Of a stretch of 64,000 nt of DNA, positions 1 through 9,999 are shown in pieces. How positions within the stretch are numbered: the first letter of the stretch is position 1; the number at the start of each line of letters is the position of its first letter. Below the pieces are notes generated by a model that saw nothing but the letters and a program-made list of their open reading frames with translations, was not told the DNA's origin and searched no databases. Source of the stretch: Limonium bicolor (taxonomy: Eukaryota > Streptophyta > Magnoliopsida > Caryophyllales > Plumbaginaceae); contig CM041777.1 in the NCBI GenBank assembly GCA_023374045.1, positions 91,196,300 through 91,260,299 of the forward strand, read 5' to 3'. Both the position numbers and the translations under genes were made by a program.

Positions 1-574
1 GACCCGCCTGCTTTGACCCTGACTGAATGCTGACTTTGACCCATCCAACTTTGACTCTGCTCGTCTTCTAATCCCGGCCCAAATTCAAATTCAATTCGAT
101 TCAACCCAAACCATTTCAATTCAACCCAATTTCAACCCAACTCATTTCAATTCATCTCAATTCAGTCTAATTCAATTCAATTCATCTAATCCAAACTCAA
201 TTTGTAAATCCCATTCAAACTCCAAAAATCTCTTTTCAAATTTCAAACACTCATTTCATTCGAATTTTATCAAGTTTTCTCAAAATTTCAAAGAAACCAT
301 TTTGTGGAATTTTAAAGGAAAGACTCTTCTCGCATCACAGAAAACTCTTCTCAAATGCATAAAGTTCTTCTCACATATACAGAAAGTCTTCTCCTAAAAA
401 CATCTCTCAAAATCAGTGTTTCTTTGCCGAGAATTCCGAACAACATCAAAAGTTTTCCAACTCAGTTTTCAAACTCAAACTAAACCGTTTTCGGAGAACA
501 TGGGATGTCTAACACCTTCAAAAAATGTTTTCTTCCTGGTTATGCATCACTTGTCTCCCTTCCAAATAAAAGTC

Positions 575-726
575 CGAGGCGGGGCACTGGGGTCGTAATC
601 TCCCTTGTCGCAGTCTGGATCTCTTTAGGCGGGGCATTAGGGTGACAAACCTCCCCTAATTGCAGCCTAGATTTTTACAAGGCGGGGTGCTAGGGAAGTA
701 ACGACCTTCCTAGTTGCAGCCCGAAT
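575..726 (+). repeat. Three tandem AGGCGGGG units in the Ogre-like LTR
   Basis: Three diverged units of about 50 bp each begin AGGCGGGGC or AGGCGGGGT and end in a TTGCAGCC-like stretch. The same trio recurs at 13566-13711 and 50854-51002 in the other two LTR copies, so it is an old, retained part of this LTR family. Confidence 0.7.
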
Positions 727-1446
727 TTTAGAATCGTCTAACTCCCTTCCACTCGATTTCAGTATTTTCGGCTTTTAATGTTTTAAACCCGGGAGTTAGA
801 GACGTCATTAGGGTTTGACCGAGAGTATCCCATTCATGATACTTCTCTCTAAATCCTATTTTTCGACAAAAATTCATTGCCCCATCTTTCAAGCCTCGGC
901 ACTTCCATTAATTAAGTGTTGTGTTCGAGAGGGTACATAGGGTAATCCCTTGGGATTATCCGCCCTTTTGCAACAAAAAATGATTTTTCGGTTTTAAAAA
1001 CTTTAAGAGAGGCAATTTTGACAATCATTCCTCTAAACAATTCAGTCCACCATCATCTCACACTAAATTCGAAATGTCCCAAAACATCAATCCTTTTAGA
1101 ATCTCAAATCCGAAAAACCCAGGATTTCTACTCTAATTCCAATTGCCTCTCACACACTCGAATCATCTTCCAAACTTCAAATCACTTCAAAATCAAATCC
1201 TCTTACAAATTTCAGTTTCTCTCCAACCTCCGAAGTCTCACAGGCCCGAGCACCTCACAGACTCAAACATCTCAACCTCTCCACCATATTAAGATTCAAA
1301 TGTCTCACAGACCCGAGTGTCTCACAGACTTTGATATCCCATACCTCCCACTACATAAACATCCCAAACGTCTCATAGACCCGAGCGTCTCACAGACTAA
1401 CACCCAAAACTTCAAACCCTTCAAAACTTCCAAAACCCAAAATCCT

Positions 1447-1495
1447 GAACTACGTAAGGTCTGATCTCAACAGGGAGTTGAGTACGTAGGCAGCC
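1447..1495 (+). promoter_or_regulatory. Conserved ACGTA hairpin motif in the LTR
   Basis: GAACTACGTA and GAGTACGTAGG bracket CTCAAC...GTTGAG, so the motif can fold into a nested stem. Nearly the same motif occurs at 14419-14465 (3' LTR) and, more diverged, at 7349-7398 (internal region). Function is unknown; an RNA structure or protein-binding role is inference. Confidence 0.45.
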
Positions 1496-2264
1496 CATCT
1501 AGGGTGCGACCCCATTCCAAACAAAAAAACCCTTTTCCCCATCTAAGGTGGCTCTCATATCTCTCAAACACCCAAACCTTCTTCGGCTCCCACAAACTTC
1601 AAACCATCAGACTCCAAGCTTTGTCTATTCACTCAACCTCGAACTTTTTCCCAAATCTTCATTCTTTACTCATTCGAATTCATCAATTCTTCTTCTTGGC
1701 GCTAGCTTGGTAGAAAAGCTCGCCTCATCCACTCGTTTCCTCTCTTCCTGTCCTAATCCTATCCTTGGCTTTCAAGTGAATCTCTTTAAATAAGGTTTTG
1801 AAAGAAGACAATCCCGACAATTGGAGACCGAGGTTTCCTCGGGCACCAATCCGAAGTCGTGGTCGTTGCCACCTCTAAGGGGTGTAACCCAGTGCGAACC
1901 CACAACAGAATCTCTAACATGACCAGATAAGTCCTACCCATAGGCAATAATCTCAGAGTCAACTAACGGTTCTTAGAACCCTTCTCCTCCCTTCCTAGTT
2001 CCTTAGGTCAAACTAGGTGGCGACTCTAGTCAATTTCCGCCCTTAGGGGATAAGTCCGCGTGGAGCCCATTGAGAGCGGGTGTAGTGCACACTTGCACTC
2101 CCCTTTATGCTTTCTGGGAAAGACGGACGACTTAGTAGGTATTTGAGGGATGTCAGAATAACGGGTTTTCACCCTCCACAGAATGACATTATAGGATCTA
2201 GGCTTTTCAGTCAAGTACCATTTAGATAGACCCCCCTCATACCGAAAAATCACCCTCCACAGAA

Positions 2265-2281
2265 TGGCGACTCTGTTAGGG
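2265..2281 (+). promoter_or_regulatory. Primer binding site, tRNA-Arg type
   Basis: TGGCGACTCTGTTAGGG lies three bases after the LTR end. TGGCGACTC matches the complement of the 3' end of plant tRNA-Arg(ACG), the primer known for Ogre/Tat elements; the remaining bases fit only partly. Together with the very long LTRs it supports the Ogre/Tat assignment. Confidence 0.75.
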
Positions 2282-3865
2282 AAAACTTGAGTAAGTTTTT
2301 CTCAAACTCAAGGAAGACTGAACTCCATTCAAAATTGTCGGGACTCCCCCACTTCTTTCAAATTATTCATGAGATTCATTCCTAGCCTCAAGGATTATTC
2401 TACTCCACACTCAGAGTGTGTATCTGATGAGGACAGATAGGACTTGATAGATCCTCAACAAACATTACAACAATTGGGTTAATAATTAGCTCACGATTAG
2501 AAAGAGACACTTAGGATTGAATGAAGCTAACTTCCCTTTAGGTTAATAAGCAACCAATTTGGAATCACTTCCAAGATAAAACTCTTAGCAAATAGGGTGT
2601 TACTAACTTCATCGCTTTTATATTTTTATGTTATGATTGTGGGGTGCATTAGGGAGGGTAGCTTAGGACATGCATTCCTCTGTGTCACCCGATTTATCCA
2701 CGAGTCACGGAATCCCGGCCGGTCCACGGTTGATTTCCCATGAGCTGGGTCATTTATATAAATGGCTAACCCACGGGGCAAGATGGTCATCGACCTACGC
2801 CCTGCAGGCTCATGATCCAAAAATATCTTCCATTACTGGAGTCTAAGCCAGCATATAGTAAACTCTGAGCCTTCAGTGTCCAGCTGCCTAGTCCGGTGTC
2901 TAAGACGGGTTTTATGGGTAGTCACCCCCTTGTATGCCGTCTGTCTGACCACCCTTTTGTCTTACCCTGAAGATTGCATGGGCTCAGTTCTCCAAGTGTC
3001 TTCTGCACCACGGGTGTCTCTAAAGCCTGATGTCACGCTACACGTCCATAGAGGATCCCGTATTTACCGGATACCCATACATGGCACAACGTAGTCAGTG
3101 AATAATTTGGACTTTAGACACACCTGACCGTGCAGATGACGAGAGACCCGTTCCCATGCAGTACTTCCCCAAGTTTTCCAAAAGTGGGTATGTTGTGATA
3201 ATCACCGGCCGTGGCTCGTGTGACTGTATCACTTCGGGTATCCCGACCTTTCGAACTTAAGCACTCCGGACTTTCTTGATGACGTGCCCCATAAGGCATA
3301 ACAGAGATAAATCCGGAGAGATGAACAGTGAAGGAACGACCGTTCCCCTAGTGGTATGGAAGCATTGATTGACCTGGAAGGTGATTATCCCAACATTAAC
3401 ACTTACAGCTCCACATCAAACATAGCCACGATTTCTTTTATGATATACATGTGTGCAAACCACTTTTTCAAACCAATCTGTTTCAAAACGTTCAGAATTC
3501 TCTTTTGCACATCTCTTAAAGCTGTTTTACGAGCTCGTTTAATTTCAAATCCCACCTAAATTTTACTCATAAACATTTACGGTTTTAATCTTGCCACTTC
3601 TTCTTTAGAATTTTATTCCGAAACAATTTTCATAAATAGATTTTGAAAACCTACTTTCTACAAACCTACTTTCTACAAACGAATTTCAAACAACATTTTT
3701 CACCAACATTATTTTAAAATAGTTTTCGAAAACGGTTTTCAAAGTTGATTTTCACAAACGTATTTCAAAATAAATGATTTAGTCCCCATGTCGTGACCCG
3801 CTATTTTTGAAGTTCTACCCACCTTCAAGAGCAGCGGTCATTACTATGGAGCGTACTAGTCATTT
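2282..3865 (+). other. Non-coding internal sequence without recognised features
   Basis: This is the leader-like part of the Ogre-like element. It is mixed composition to about 3350 and AT-rich beyond. Minus- and plus-strand ORFs of 60-75 codons occur, but none resembles a known protein. Nothing else is supportable. Confidence 0.5.
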
Positions 3866-3977
3866 CGTGTTTTCACAAAAGTGGTGGATTTTCATATAAG
3901 ATTTTGTGCTTGATCATTCACTTTTTCCTTTCTCAAGAATATCCCTCGTCTCCCTCGTCGGAGCGGGTCGAGCTAAA

Positions 3978-4285
3978 AATCAGAGGCACACCAACCCGTG
4001 GAGCTAGCCGAGCGACATGAAGACCGACACCAACCGTTTAATTACCAAATCAGAGGCGCACCAACCCGTGGAGCTAGCCGAGCGACATGAAGACCGACAC
4101 CAACCGTTTAATTACCAAATCAGAGGCGCACCAACCCGTGGAGCTAGCCGAGCAACATGAAGATCGACACCAACAGTTCAATTACAAAATCAGAGGCGTA
4201 CCAACCCGAGTCAAGCGACATGAAGACTAGCGACACCGGTTCGAGTTCAAACTGTTGAAAATCAGAATAACACCAACCCGTTTTG
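3978..4285 (+). repeat. 70-bp tandem repeat, about 4 copies
   Basis: AATCAGAGG-type starts recur at 3978, 4048, 4118 and 4188, exactly 70 bp apart, with a decayed fifth start near 4259. Units share CCAACCCGTGGAGCTAGCC. Copies 2 and 3 are almost identical, which indicates recent local amplification. Confidence 0.85.
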
Positions 4286-4322
4286 TTCGATCACAGTTTT
4301 GCTTCGCTACAAAGGCCTAAAA

Positions 4323-4450
4323 ATGAGCCAGCAGTCGGTCAAGAGCCCGAAGACAAGCAAACAACCGATCAAAAGCCCGAAGATGAGCGAGCATCCGGTC
4401 AAGAATCCAAAGACGAGCGAGCAGCCGGCCAGGAGGCCGAACGTGAGTAG
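4323..4450 (+). repeat. ~27-bp tandem repeat, 4-5 copies
   Basis: A GAGC...CCGGTCAAGA..CC.AAGA motif repeats every 27 bp. Because 27 is a multiple of three it keeps a 78-codon frame open (4299-4535, Ser/Lys/Pro-rich). That ORF is therefore best read as a by-product of the repeat, not as a gene. Confidence 0.7.
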
Positions 4451-4739
4451 TCATTCAGAAGCCCGAAGACGGACCAGAGGAGTTCAGAAGAAGTTTAGCT
4501 CAAAATTCCGCATTTCAATGACTTTAAAGGATTGATTGATGTATAGGATTTTCCCCGATGATTCTTTTCTCTCTCGTCCATTTCTGAATAGATTAGGTGT
4601 ATAGGTTTATACAACCCCTTTGAATTTATTTAGATCAATGTGTATAGAGTTCCCCTACTCCCCATTTTATTTGCGAATGACAGAGTGTCAAAGTTTATAT
4701 TGAGAAAATCCACCACTTTGAAAACACGCGTTTTCAAAA

Positions 4740-7700
4740 TTGTTTTCTATAAATTGGTTTCTTTTGGCATGCACGTATAGTAAGAAGAACGAATAAGGGA
4801 CGACCCCTCACATCTATATATCATTCATCAACTTTGCTTTATGGGGTGAAAATTCAAGGTATCTACAGGAGGCATCCCCTAAGTAAACAACGCCAACAAA
4901 TGCAACCGAGCGTAAAACAAAAAACATGCATTGCATTCATGACAAAAGGGTCACATACATTTACAATCAGTCCAAAATCATCAACCATACATGAATCTCG
5001 TCCACACTCACGAGCATCACGCACTTACGTGTTTCATCGTCACTTGTCACGCACCAGCTTTCATCCCAATATCCCGAACGCCAGAACCCGATCTCAGAGG
5101 GATAGAAAAGAAAACCGAGCTCAAACCATTCCCAATCTCAAAGTGTATCATATCATGGGGCTACCATACGGGAGTTGTCACTCCCCAAATCCAAAAAAAA
5201 AATCATACATCCAAAAATCCCAAAAAATGTAGTCTCTGTCATATCGTTGGGCCACCATGCGGGAGTTGTCACTCCCTAAAAATTCAAAAATCCAGGAGCC
5301 AATCACCAAGCCGCCCTCACTCGAGAATTTCTTCTTCGACAACAACCCCGACAGTTAGACCATCACCAGGACCAACAGTGACTGGATGAGCTTCATAAGC
5401 CGCGAGCTGAATATGACTCAAGCGAGACTAGGTGTAGCCTCACCACTCATGCATTGCATCCAAAAACAAAAACAAAAACAAAAAAAAACATTCAGTCAAC
5501 CATCTCAATTCATCATTTTCAGCATTTCATGCATCCTATACATAGAAATTCCATATTACCACTATATAATGCATATTAGATAGTCGCATTTGCATACTCT
5601 CGTATCGAAACGACATCTTTGAAAAAAATGTTGAGAGATTGATTGAACAGAATGCTTGAATCACAAAACTCTCGACCTGTCAACGAACACAAGGGTCAAA
5701 TCAAAATCAGCACCACAGACCAAGTGAGTAGTGTGCGAAGAGCGGTATTTTCTCTTGAATTTCAAGTGAGCGTTTTTGGACAATCCACTGAGCGACGAGG
5801 GAACGTAGAGAGAGCCAATCAAGGTATAACCATGAGCGACTTGTGCTTTCCTTCAGCACATGGAGAGGCATAATTTAGAGTGAGATCAATGTCGATAGCA
5901 AGATACGAACTGTGGTTCATGCAAAGATTCGAGAATAGTAAGAAAACAATTATTGACTAATGAGAATGACGAGGCACTTAAGAATAAAAATCTCCACAAA
6001 AACCAAAAAGCTTTGACTACCCTCTACATCATCCCTTAGTGAGCCCCGCTGAGCCTTTCATGAAAAACTCTTTCTTAAAAAAAAACTCCACAATATGCCA
6101 CCCCAAATATACACACTTACCCGTGCAATAGAGGATCTCAAAGGAGACGGAGCCATGACCCCTCCCCACCATCTTTCACAAAAAACAACAAATGAAATGT
6201 TCGAAGATATCAATGAGTCAATGCAACTCCAAAGCTAAAAACCGAAATACAAAGCAAAGAACGTTTGAGGAAACTGATGAACCAAGTGCAATTTCAAAAA
6301 AAAAATGAGAAGAAGGTTCAAACCGTACATCAGAAGAGGCAAGAAGGAGAAATCCAAATCCAAAGGACCAATGATATCCCGTAGAAACCAATAGAAGGTT
6401 ATAAAAACCCGTCTAATCATTCCACCCATGGCAAAGGCGAAACATATCCTCTGTTGCGCAAAAGCTCCATAATTCCCAAATAAATCCTTCAGTCCCACAT
6501 GACATGCATCATACCCCTCAGCCCCGTTATAACCCAATAAAAGACCTCTGACTCGTTAGTTGTTGAGTGTTAACTGAAAGTATCGGATCTGAAACACGAA
6601 TCATAAGCTTCGTACTTGTTATCTACATGTCTCGTCATACCAAAGGGACCATGAGCGAATGAGCGCAACCTTACCTCACAAGGTTTTTCGAGTGTGAGTG
6701 ACTCTTTGATCGAAGCACCAAATCATAAACAGCCTACCCCATTGCAGGTGAGGAATTTGTAAGGATCGGAAAGTCCAGAACCTCGAAAGAAATTCTAAGG
6801 AAATTACTGCTCTGAGCATCAAGAGTGTCATCACACCATTTAGCACACACGGCCATACTCACGAGAGATTGACCCACATCCCCCATGAGAGGAAAGTAAT
6901 TCACACATTCCAATTCAACAATCACTCAAGACCGAACCGAAGATGTCTCATATTCGTAAACCTCATAGTAATATAGATAGAATCATACCTTCTCTTCAAA
7001 AAATGCATATGCATTTTGCATCTCTTCTAGCAGTTAGCATTTGCATGCATCACAACCACTTCATTTTCAACATATGACTGGTAAGAACCATGCCTAGTCT
7101 CGTGGAAGGTCGACTTCAGTTTCCCGCTATCGAAGCTCAACTCAAAATCAAAAGAAATCAAAACCAAGGCCATCCGGAGCCATACGACGATCTTCCCGGA
7201 GCCATCCAGCGTCATCGAGCCTCATCAACACCATATCCAAAACCAAACTAGAGCCATGTGAGAGCCATCCTCAAACATTGAGACCGTCCTAGAGACCTCA
7301 AGACTACACATGAGCCATTTCATCACCGGGTCATGCCTACACAATTTCGAACTACGTATGGTATGATCTCAATACGAAATTGAGTACGTAGGCAGCCCGC
7401 CAGGGTGCGACCACTTCACAGGCGAAAGTTCCCCTTTCTTCTCTCGCCATCACCAATGGAGCCATCTCATAGCCCTTCCCTGAGCCATCCCGAGCTACCC
7501 TGTAGCCATCATGAGGAAACCCCAAAGTCATAACCGGACCGAAGTCATCCATCCATGACCAAAAGGTTATCAACCACATTAAAATGTATCAACCACAACA
7601 CAATCCACCAATCACATCAACCCACCATTCGACTCAAAATCTCAATCCAAATTGAAACCCACCAACGATCCCGAAAATTCCCATTCGAATCAAAACCCAC

Positions 7701-8160
7701 CAACCATCCCAGAGTCGTTGCTCACAAGGGAGTCACATATCAAACCGGAGCCATCTGACCGCACCAGAGCTATCCAATCACATCGGAGCCATCTGATCAT
7801 ACCAAAAGCATCCAGTCATATCAAAGCCATCAAGGTCCAAAATCACTCATTCACAAAGCCATCCTTTCGAAAACCGACCAGAAAATCACAAAACCAAAAC
7901 AAAAACTCAAGAGCCATACCGGAGCCATCTCGAAACTCTGGAGCCAAGAGTCCTACCAAATCCCAAAACTATAGTGCACATCGGGCGAGACTGTCAAAGC
8001 AAAGCCGAAACACAAGTCCCACACTGACGAAGTCAAGGGCAACATTAATAGAAAACATTCGACTATCACATCCCTAACAGATGAACCAAAAAACATCCAA
8101 TCCGATTCAATCCACAATCAAAATCATCCTTCAATCAACCACTCAAAACAACGAGTTTCG
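4740..8160 (+). other. Long internal stretch without a recognisable gene
   Basis: The sequence is A- and C-rich and low in complexity, especially 4860-5560 and 7550-8160. It holds two copies of a CCA-CGGGAGTTGTCACTCCC element (about 5162-5182 and 5248-5276) and a diverged ACGTA hairpin motif at 7349-7398. The ORFs are repetitive or lack any family likeness. Confidence 0.5.
7349..7398 (+). promoter_or_regulatory. Internal copy of the ACGTA hairpin motif
   Basis: GAACTACGTATGGTATGATC, then TTGAGTACGTAGGCAGCCC, matches the LTR motif at 1447-1495 and is followed by the same GGGTGCGACC. It lies far from both LTRs, so the motif exists as a separate module. Confidence 0.45.
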
Positions 8161-8164
8161 TGCA

Positions 8165-9180
8165 ACTCGATCACTATATTATAGGCCCGTCATAAGTCCT
8201 ATAGCTAGATGTCAAGAGGTCTAGTTGAGGCCCGTCATTAGTCCTCATACATTTCGAAGATGCATTCTAGGCCCGTCATAAGTCCTAGAGCTAGACACCG
8301 AGTTCTAGTTGAGGCCCGTCATTAGTCCTCATGCATAACCAATATACCGATTGTATTCTAGGCCCGTCATTAATCCTAGAGCTAGACATCAAGAGGTCTA
8401 GTTGAGGCTCGTCATTTGTCCTCATACATTTTGAAGATGCTTTCTAGGCCCGTCATAAGTCCTAGAGCTAGACACCGAGTTTTAGTTGAGGCCCGTCATT
8501 AGTCCTCATGCATAACCAATATACCGATTGTATTCTAGGCCCGTCATTAGTCCTAGAGCTAGACATCAAGAGGTCTAGTTGAGGCCCGTCATTAGTCCTC
8601 ATACATTTTGAAGATGCATTCTAGGCCCGTCATAAGTCCTAGAGCTAGACACCGAGTTCTAGTTGAGGCCCGTCATTAGTCCTCATGCATAACCAATATA
8701 CCGATTGTATTCTAGGCCCGTCATTAGTCCTAGAGCTAGACACCGAGATCTAGTTGAGGCCCGTCATTAGTCCTCATACATTTCGAAGATGCATTCTAGG
8801 CTCGTCATAAGTCCTAGAGCTAGACACCGAGTTCTAGTTGAGGCCCGTCATTAGTCCTCATGCATAGGCTGTTTGATCGTATTCTAGGCTCGTCATTAGT
8901 CCTAGAGCTAGACACCGAGATCTAGTTGAGGCCCGTCATTAGTCCTCACACATTTCGAAGATGCATTCTAGGCCCGTCATAAGTCCTAGAGCTAGACACC
9001 GAGTTCTAGTTGAGGCCCGTCATTAGTCCTCATGCATAGGCTGTTTGATCGTATTCTAGGCTCGTCATTAGTCCTAGAGCTAGACACTGAGATCTAGTTG
9101 AGGCCCGTCATTAGTCCTCATACCATCAATCACCGCAATTTGGGGCCCGTCATAAGTCCCCGTGCACCCACATTCATAAG
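8165..9180 (+). repeat. Dimeric tandem array, ~88-bp monomers in ~175-bp dimers
   Basis: The core AGGCCCGTCATTAGTCCT alternates between two spacer types, one with CATTTCGAAGATGC and one with CATAACCAATATACCG or CATAGGCTGTTTG. The dimer starts near 8228, 8404, 8580, 8755, 8926 and 9098, so the period is about 171-176 bp. The array ends about 100 bp before the 3' LTR. Hypervariable 3' untranslated tandem arrays are known in Ogre/Tat elements and can seed satellite DNA. Confidence 0.9.
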
Positions 9181-9198
9181 AACAGATCATAAACCGCA

Positions 9199-9299
9199 GT
9201 GAGAATTTTTGGCGCCCCGTCAACCTTGATCCAATTCTACAAGTCTTCTATTGCATAATTGAATCAAGGGGAGCCATCTGTAGACACCAAAAATTCTCA
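9199..9299 (+). promoter_or_regulatory. Imperfect hairpin spanning the polypurine tract and U3 start
   Basis: GTGAGAATTTTTGG at 9199-9212 is the inverse of CCAAAAATTCTCAC in the first bases of the LTR. CCTTGATCCAATT further in pairs with AATTGAATCAAGG. The polypurine tract sits in the 3' arm, so the whole PPT/LTR junction can fold back. Confidence 0.6.
9265..9278 (+). promoter_or_regulatory. Polypurine tract of the Ogre-like element
   Basis: A purine run AAGGGGAG lies immediately before the LTR start TGTAGACACC, in the normal place for plus-strand priming. Confidence 0.65.
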
Positions 9300-9712
9300 C
9301 CCCATAAAGCAGATTCTAAAATAATAAGAGGGGTCGTCGCCTTTCTTTTTGAAAAACATATTAGCGTGCGTGCTAAAACAAAACCATCATTTTATAATCT
9401 TTTTCAGAGCATTTCATAAAAACACGATTTTTCGAAAATGAATTTCCAAATGACAATCCGGTTTTAAACCTATCCCTTTTTGTCTCATTGTCTATTTGCT
9501 TACCTATTTTTTCTTTTATTTTGTACTTCTTTATCTTATTTATTGTTACTTTTTAATTGTCTTCTAGCATTTACTTTTTACCTTATCATCATTATTCCCA
9601 TTATTACTTTTATTATTCTATGTACCTTGTATTACTATTTTCTATTTATGTTTAGTATATCTCGTTGTTTACACATATTTGATTCGGTTTCCATTTTCCC
9701 CACATGACATTG

Positions 9713-9767
9713 TAGTGTAGTCGGTTAGTGCTACCGAGGGGAAGGCAAAAGCCCTGAGTTTGATACC
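9713..9767 (+). ncRNA. tRNA-like A/B-box module in the LTR
   Basis: TAGTGTAGTCGG (9713-9724) fits the Pol III A box at 11 of 12 positions. AGTTTGATACC (9757-9767) is a weaker B box with three mismatches. They are 32 bp apart, as in tRNA genes. A T-rich stretch follows near 9788. It is not a functional tRNA; a SINE relic or an LTR module is more likely. Confidence 0.45.
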
Positions 9768-9999
9768 TAGGAGAAGCAGAATCTGTGTTTTCTTTTTTTA
9801 CCTTCTACACGCGTACAAAGACAGGGCCGAACAAGGCCTCGCCCCAACTCGGACCAGACACGGTCCACTCTTATTGTTAGGTCCAAATTTGTTGACTCAA
9901 TACCCAAAATAAGCCCATTAAAATGTCAATTAACTTATCTCTAAAAACCCTAGGAGCCCCAAAATCAAACTCTACTGTGGGGATTCTGGATTCCACCAG

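Larger units (their letters stand above)
1..2261 (+). repeat. Right part of the 5' LTR of an Ogre/Tat-like retrotransposon
   Basis: This stretch is a near copy of 12976-15233, the right part of the 3' LTR, and it ends in the same CACCCTCCACA. The tRNA-Arg type primer site follows three bases later, which fixes the LTR boundary at 2261. The left part of this LTR lies outside the window. Inside are three tandem units beginning with AGGCGGGG (575-726) and an ACGTA hairpin motif (1447-1495). The two LTR copies differ by scattered substitutions and a few small indels, so the insertion is not very recent. The short ORFs here have no recognisable family and are not called genes. Confidence 0.85.
3866..4728. 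repeat. Block bounded by a ~27-bp inverted repeat and filled with tandem repeats
   Basis: The left arm (about 3866-3892) and right arm (4702-4728) are inverted copies that share AAGTGGTGGATTTTC. Between them lie 70-bp and 27-bp tandem repeats. The shape suggests a small inverted-repeat transposon, or a structure formed within the element. I could not define a target-site duplication. Confidence 0.5.
2262..9278 (+). mobile_element. Internal region of a non-autonomous Ogre/Tat-like element (no gag-pol)
   Basis: The region between primer site and polypurine tract is about 7.0 kb. In six frames I find no Gag, zinc knuckle, protease DSG, RT F/YxDD, RNase H or integrase motif. The longest ORFs (141 and 132 codons) are low-complexity proline/serine/histidine strings. 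Identifiable content is an inverted-repeat-bounded block with tandem repeats (3866-4728), GGGAGTTGTCACTCCC repeats near 5170 and 5255, degenerate GAGCCAT-rich sequence at about 7200-7960 and a dimeric tandem array before the 3' LTR. This fits a large retrotransposon derivative that would depend on a related autonomous element. Remnants too diverged to see by eye cannot be excluded. Confidence 0.65.

Noticed and set aside
4299..4535. 78-codon Ser/Lys/Pro-rich ORF as a small gene
   Set aside because: Its frame is kept open by a 27-bp tandem repeat; no independent sign of coding.
6235..6537. 100-codon minus-strand ORF with hydrophobic stretches as a membrane protein
   Set aside because: Single short ORF in non-coding retrotransposon interior, no homologue recognised, hydrophobicity follows from A-rich plus strand.
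7652..8077. 141-codon ORF as a gag remnant
   Set aside because: Low-complexity His/Ser/Pro/Asn string from C- and A-rich DNA; no capsid or knuckle motif.
8165..9180. Regular direct repeats resembling a CRISPR array
   Set aside because: Spacers are two recurring types rather than unique ones, the period is about 88/175 bp, and the context is a plant retrotransposon with no cas genes. It is a tandem repeat.
9713..9767. Functional tRNA gene
   Set aside because: B box has three mismatches and no clean acceptor stem pairs; kept only as a tRNA-like module.
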